In this document: positions 31,025 to 34,699 of the stretch, piece after piece
How the letters are laid out: each line of letters begins with the position of its first letter
Numbering within the stretch: position 1 is the stretch's first letter
Assembly (NCBI GenBank): GCA_016188175.1
Contig: JACPII010000107.1
Location: 1 to 34,699 of the forward strand
Reading direction: 5' to 3'
Length of the DNA stretch: 34,699 nucleotides
Source: Candidatus Woesearchaeota archaeon
GTDB lineage: Archaea > Nanobdellota > Nanobdellia > Woesearchaeales > JACPBV01
Made by a program: the position numbers and the translations under genes
Notes under the pieces: model-generated
What the model was told of the DNA's origin: nothing
Seen by the model: the letters and a program-made list of their open reading frames with translations, nothing else
Database searches by the model: none

Positions 31025-31641
31025 AGGTATTCCTCCAAATCTTTCTTGTTAAAGGGGAGGTGTATTTTCCAGGTGTTCTCAATATCCATAAAATCCTTCG
31101 ATTTCAGCCCCGGAATGAGGTAGGCAAAGGCATATCCTTTTTTCGGCAATGCGCTGCCTCTAAACTTTTTGGCCATTCTTCTTACTTTCATAACTTTGCG
31201 GGCAACGTCATACAATGCCCCCACCTGCCTCTCGATATGGTTTTCCCTGGCAAGCTTGTGCAATATTGCCCAATTGCTGATTTGTTTGAACAAAGCTAAT
31301 GATGCGAGAATGGTTCTCAGGCTTTTGGTCTTGACCGCAAAAACGAGGGTTTCTTCCAGACAAGGCTCTTTTCCATAAATCCTATGAATTGCCGCTGTGG
31401 AAATTTTTATGGGAGAATGCTGATTGATGATATCATAATAGCTTGCACCCCCGAGCTTATTGTCCAATGAGATAGTATATACCCGCCGATTATTCCTCTG
31501 CCTCCTGGTTTTAACATAGCCCTCTTTTCTCAGCCGGTGAAGATAGTATATCGCCATTTTCTTACGTACGCTGAGGATGTCCATGGCTGTCTCTATGGTC
31601 TGAACTCCAGCTAGTTTGTGGAGGAGTTCGCCTTTGTCCAT
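31021..31641 (-). CDS. Winged-HTH protein, AbiEi-like, probable antitoxin or regulator
   Basis: Residues 1-55 are a wHTH (GVQTIETAMDILSVRKKMAIYYLHRLRKEGYVKTRRQRNNRRVYTIS), followed by a helical domain (SLRTILASLALFKQISNWAILHKLARENHIERQVGALYDVARKVMKVRRMAKKF) and a C-terminal part that ends before the nucleotidyltransferase gene. The stop overlaps the next ATG as ATGA. A TATTATATAA box lies about 26 nt upstream of the ATG, giving a leaderless start. In AbiE systems the HTH partner represses the operon and neutralises the nucleotidyltransferase; this is the likely role, without direct proof. Confidence 0.75.
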   Translation of the reverse strand: MDKGELLHKLAGVQTIETAMDILSVRKKMAIYYLHRLRKEGYVKTRRQRNNRRVYTISLDNKLGGASYYDIINQHSPIKISTAAIHRIYGKEPCLEETLVFAVKTKSLRTILASLALFKQISNWAILHKLARENHIERQVGALYDVARKVMKVRRMAKKFRGSALPKKGYAFAYLIPGLKSKDFMDIENTWKIHLPFNKKDLEEYL

Positions 31642-31662
31642 ATCTTAATCTAGCTATAACTA

Positions 31663-31672
31663 TTATATAAAT
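31663..31672 (-). promoter_or_regulatory. TATA box for AbiE-like pair
   Basis: ATTTATATAA on the minus strand is centred about 27 nt upstream of ATG 31641. Confidence 0.55.
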
Positions 31673-31798
31673 GTTTCTATTGATTGTAATTAACTGTTTA
31701 ATCTAGATGGGGTGGTTGTTTGAGGTAGAACCACCTAACAAGCAAAGGGATGCATCAATGGAAAAAATCAATGCCAGAAAACTTAATTTATCAAAAAT

Positions 31799-32386
31799 TT
31801 AACCTTCAGTTACAAGTTTAGCACATTCTTCTGGATGTTTTGGGTATCGCTCACCCTTCATCAATATATCTGAGCCTGTTTCATCATGACCAAATCTTGT
31901 TGTATAAATCCAACACACATCACTCCCAATCAATTCTCCTTTATTCCGGTATTCATGGTATACATAACAATCAGTCATTTCTGCATTACAACTTGCTATC
32001 TTGTAAGTAGTATTAAACAATACTTTTTCCAATAAAACTTCTTGTTCATCTGGGAGAATAAATTTCATAAAGTAAAAGTTATAATTTTTCCCAAAACGAG
32101 GGCCATCTTCATTATAACTTAACTCTTGCGAATAAAATGGGGAATAAATATCAGATTCTGGAGCTGAATTATACGTTACAGATATATTTGAACTTTTTTG
32201 GAAAAGTGGACTATTCGTTAATGTTGAGTTTTGTATTTTGATTTCATCACCCCTATTATCTGTGATATCTGCATTTTGCAGGAACGGATATATTGCTCCT
32301 GCAACCCCAAGTAAGATAATAATTGTTACTATCAATTTATTCCTCGTCAATAATTTATGAATTACATCCACATGTTTGTTAACCAT
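31799..32386 (-). CDS. Membrane-anchored protein of unknown function
   Basis: The 195-aa protein has a short basic N-terminus, a membrane helix (LIVTIIILLGVAGAIYPFL) near residues 18-36, and an extracytoplasmic region of about 155 aa. That region has several N-x-S/T sites and four Cys (CNAEMTDCYVY, SDVCWIY, EECAKL), which could form disulfides. No enzymatic motif is evident. Base composition is AT-richer than the neighbouring sugar genes, which hints at a different origin. It sits 96 nt downstream of the flippase-like gene on the same strand. Confidence 0.7.
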   Translation of the reverse strand: MVNKHVDVIHKLLTRNKLIVTIIILLGVAGAIYPFLQNADITDNRGDEIKIQNSTLTNSPLFQKSSNISVTYNSAPESDIYSPFYSQELSYNEDGPRFGKNYNFYFMKFILPDEQEVLLEKVLFNTTYKIASCNAEMTDCYVYHEYRNKGELIGSDVCWIYTTRFGHDETGSDILMKGERYPKHPEECAKLVTEG

Positions 32387-32482
32387 TCATGGGGTGGGGG
32401 GTAATGTTCATTTAAAGGTTGCTATCCATTTTGTCATTTAGCCCCCAAAAATTATCGAAATTAACAATTAACGCTACAAACA

Positions 32483-33436
32483 TCAAGGCCCATGGCTATT
32501 ATTCTTATCCGCATTCTTGAAAAGACTCCCTTTCGCAAGCACCGTCGCCAGTCCAACCGTATAAATCGTCATGATGATCAAATACGAGATGTAGGCGCTT
32601 GCAGTAACTGCAGTCGGAACTCCCTGAAACCCGAACAGCACGACTGCAGCCGTCTCTCTCACCCCGATCCCCTGGATCGTCAAAGGCACCAGGGAAACTA
32701 AAAAGACGATGGAATTAGTGATGAGGATTGTAGCCATCGGAAGCGCAGCCCCAAACGAAGAGAATAGCCGCTGCAGGATAAACGCAGATAGTATCCACCT
32801 GACTGCCGTCAGAAGAAAATCAAGTGCTAATGCGTCTTTCTGCCCCCGAAGGAAAGAACGGAGCGTATTGCCAAACCCCTGAAAGTTGGCAGAATACTTC
32901 TTCAATAATCGGTTTTTCAAAAAATCCCTTCCTTTTGTTGAAAAAAAGAAGAACAAAACAATAATCCCGCCAGCTGCCAGAAGCCCAAAAATCTTGAGGA
33001 AGTCCCGGCTCCCGACGAAAGGCAGCAGCCCCATAAGCCCCAGGATGCAGAGAAACCCAAGATTCATCCCCTTGTCGAGCAGGAAAATAGCAGTCCCCTT
33101 CCCCAGGGGTATCTTCTCCTTTGTATAGAAATATACCATCGAAAGCTCTCCGATCCTCCCGGGGACAGTAATGCTCAATGCCTGGGTGATCAGCGTATAT
33201 CTGAAAAAACCGAATATCGTGCTTTTGGGCGCAACCTTTGCAGTCATTATCTTTAGGGATAATCCGGAAATCGCATCGATAAAAAGGGATACGGGAATTA
33301 TGAACAGCAGGCTCCTGATATCAAACGCTTTCAGATTCTCCGTGATCGTGCCCCAGCCGATAAAAGAGAGCAGCGCAGCAAGGATGCTTACTCCGATAAT
33401 GAGCTTTATGGCAAAAAAGGCTGTTTTATTCACCAT
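32483..33436 (-). CDS. Flippase-like membrane protein (LPG synthase TM / UPF0104 family)
   Basis: I start at the ATG at 33436 (MVNKTAFFAIKLIIGVSILAALLSF), not the track's 33550, because the first 38 residues are not family-like and overlap the divergent gene. The 317-aa protein has about eight membrane helices and ends its core with SLVPLTIQGIGVRETAAVVLFGFQGVP, the conserved p..i.GiGvrE signature of the family. Members include archaeal AglD-type and bacterial lipid transferase or flippase domains. Next to sugar genes, a part in lipid-linked glycan handling is likely but inferred. Confidence 0.85.
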   Translation of the reverse strand: MVNKTAFFAIKLIIGVSILAALLSFIGWGTITENLKAFDIRSLLFIIPVSLFIDAISGLSLKIMTAKVAPKSTIFGFFRYTLITQALSITVPGRIGELSMVYFYTKEKIPLGKGTAIFLLDKGMNLGFLCILGLMGLLPFVGSRDFLKIFGLLAAGGIIVLFFFFSTKGRDFLKNRLLKKYSANFQGFGNTLRSFLRGQKDALALDFLLTAVRWILSAFILQRLFSSFGAALPMATILITNSIVFLVSLVPLTIQGIGVRETAAVVLFGFQGVPTAVTASAYISYLIIMTIYTVGLATVLAKGSLFKNADKNNSHGP

Positions 33437-33454
33437 TCTCCGTTCTTCCAAAGG

Positions 33455-33462
33455 TTTATAAA
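33455..33462. promoter_or_regulatory. Palindromic TATA box shared by divergent genes
   Basis: GGTTTATAAAC is symmetric. It lies about 22 nt from the ATG of the flippase-like gene on one side and about 26 nt from the ATG of the DegT gene on the other. One TATA element could therefore serve both directions, both giving leaderless transcripts. Confidence 0.5.
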
Positions 33463-33484
33463 CATTTTCCCGTTCATCGGAATC

Positions 33485-34678
33485 ATGATTCCAAAGCTCA
33501 AGCCCTGCTTTAACCACAGGGAGCTGCTTGCCTCCTTTCGGTTTGCCCATCAGGCCATCCCCGAATTCGAGGAAAATTTTGCAATAGCAGCCAATGCACG
33601 TTACGCTCTTGCATTCCCCTATGGGAGATCATGCCTGTATGCGTTCCTGAAAGCGCTGGACCTTAAAGGGGAAGTCATCATGCCTGCGTATTCCTGCGTC
33701 GTTGTTGCAAATGCCATCGCGATGGCGGGCAATGTTCCGGCCTTTGCCGACTGCGATAAAGGGTCATTTCTCATGGACCTCGAAAAAGCCGGGCAAAAAG
33801 TCACCAAGCAAACAAAAGCCATCGTGCCGACGAGCCTGTTCGGCTATCCGGTAAACATCGGCCAGATAAAAGAATTCCAGGAAAAGGGGATCTATGTCAT
33901 GCAGGATAATGCGTTGGCATACCGTGCAGAGTGGAAAGGGAAGCCCGTTGCAGGCGCGGGCGATGCAGCCTTGTACTCTATGGGGATCGGAAAGCAGCTG
34001 AGCACCATCACCGGCGGCATGCTGACGACGGACAATGAGGATATCTATGAAAAAGTCAGGCAATTCAGGGATCGGGCATTCTTTAACTATACTCTCGGGA
34101 CAGTAAAGAAATATTTGTATTTTTATGCCCAATTTGCTGCCCTCAGCAATCCCGGATACAGCTTAACCTATTGGCTTTGGAAGAACAATATCATCAGGCC
34201 GTTCACCCAGTACTTCAAGCCGGACACCATCGATCTTCCGAAAGATTTCGACAGTTTCTACTCTTCTTTTCAGGCGAATCTCGGCCTTGAGCAGCTAAAG
34301 AAGCTGCCGGAAATAATTGAAAAAAGGAAGGCGATTGCTGCATTCTATCACCGCCAGCTCCAGGGGCTGAAAAATATCAGCCTTCCCCCCCATGAGGATG
34401 GGGCAACCTACTCCCACTTTGTCCCGAGGGTAAAAAACAGGCCGTTTTTCATCGAAGCGATGGCAAAGCGGGGCATTCATGTTGGCCACCATTTCGAGTA
34501 CGTCATCCCGAAGCTGAATCCCTTCGCCGAAAGGTTTCCATCGTCGTGCAAAGGCCCGTTTCCTTCCGCATCAGCATCAGCAGAGCAAGTCGTCAATATC
34601 CCTAACTTTCCAAGCCTTACCAAATCCCAGCAGCACTATATCGTGGAGCAGGTAAGGGCGGTGGATGCGTTGATGTAG
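33485..34678 (+). CDS. DegT/DnrJ/EryC1-family aminotransferase
   Basis: This 397-aa protein has the family layout: FPYGRSCLYAFLKALDLKGEVIMPAYSCVVVANAIAMAG near residues 45-85, IVPTSLFGYPVN, YVMQDNALAYRA (Asp that contacts PLP) and ALYSMGIGKQLSTITGGMLTTDNE near 162-185 with the Schiff-base Lys. It is less similar to the other two DegT proteins than they are to each other, as judged by eye. It is divergent from the flippase-like gene, and the gene ends 21 nt before the window does. The substrate is probably a keto-sugar. Confidence 0.9.
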   Translation: MIPKLKPCFNHRELLASFRFAHQAIPEFEENFAIAANARYALAFPYGRSCLYAFLKALDLKGEVIMPAYSCVVVANAIAMAGNVPAFADCDKGSFLMDLEKAGQKVTKQTKAIVPTSLFGYPVNIGQIKEFQEKGIYVMQDNALAYRAEWKGKPVAGAGDAALYSMGIGKQLSTITGGMLTTDNEDIYEKVRQFRDRAFFNYTLGTVKKYLYFYAQFAALSNPGYSLTYWLWKNNIIRPFTQYFKPDTIDLPKDFDSFYSSFQANLGLEQLKKLPEIIEKRKAIAAFYHRQLQGLKNISLPPHEDGATYSHFVPRVKNRPFFIEAMAKRGIHVGHHFEYVIPKLNPFAERFPSSCKGPFPSASASAEQVVNIPNFPSLTKSQQHYIVEQVRAVDALM

Positions 34679-34699
34679 GCCATCTAAAAAACAGGCCAA

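Noticed and set aside
1-34699. tRNA genes
   Set aside because: I looked for the T-loop pattern GTTCGAATC with paired acceptor ends on both strands and found no candidate that could fold as a cloverleaf. A tRNAscan-SE run would be decisive.

Overview
The window looks archaeal. The evidence is an AK6/Fap7-type adenylate kinase, a GTP-dependent PEP carboxykinase with archaeal features, an NFACT (RqcH-like) protein, a stand-alone 5S rRNA gene with an archaeal core, and many TTTATA-type boxes about 25-30 nt upstream of start codons, which is typical of archaeal leaderless or short-leader genes. I cannot fix the lineage. The compact layout and small hypothetical genes would suit a DPANN-like or other uncultured group. 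A bacterial-type Lgt is an unexpected member of the gene set.

Layout. 1-1300: a tandem 91-bp repeat, an orphan-looking beta-class DNA methyltransferase and a 53-aa AbrB-like protein missed by the ORF track. 1590-4740: thiL, a roughly 500-bp array of hairpin modules, a membrane protein and lgt. 4980-7600: small regulatory or hypothetical genes, two collinear ORFs separated by a single in-frame TGA, a zinc-finger protein and an EF-Tu-domain-2-like protein. 7800-10160: AK6, an aminotransferase and a membrane-anchored protein, closely packed. 10190-11530: a HEPN/MNT toxin-antitoxin operon with palindromic operator candidates, lying between two related hairpin elements. 12060-16540: pckG, a C-terminally short NFACT protein and an acidic coiled-coil protein. 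16680-18320: an Lrp-like regulator, a CxxC protein and 5S rRNA with a duplicated 3' end. 18335-22013: a 1073-aa low-complexity protein with a small overlapping downstream gene. 22250-28960: a nucleotide-sugar and glycosylation cluster (UDP-sugar dehydrogenase, nucleotidyltransferase, GT4 glycosyltransferase, NAD-dependent epimerase, two DegT-family enzymes). 29176-30075: a 900-bp insertion sequence with a 10-bp target duplication. 30365-31641: an AbiE-like HTH/nucleotidyltransferase pair. 31799-34678: a membrane-anchored protein, a flippase-like membrane protein and a third DegT enzyme transcribed divergently from it.

How the genes fit together. The right half reads as surface polysaccharide or N-glycan building: nucleotide sugars are made and oxidised, epimerised, aminated or possibly 3-dehydrated, transferred by the GT4 enzyme, and perhaps handled on lipid carriers by the flippase-like protein. 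The left half is housekeeping (thiamine, gluconeogenesis, ribosome and quality-control factors) with defence or toxin-antitoxin genes inserted.

Most interesting signal. Many intergenic gaps carry a dispersed family of modular hairpins. At least five copies share one architecture: a variable but self-complementary outer stem, an asymmetric C/CA internal loop, and an inner AGAAA...TTTCT stem. Outer-stem sequence changes while pairing is kept, so this looks like a conserved structured element rather than random palindromes.
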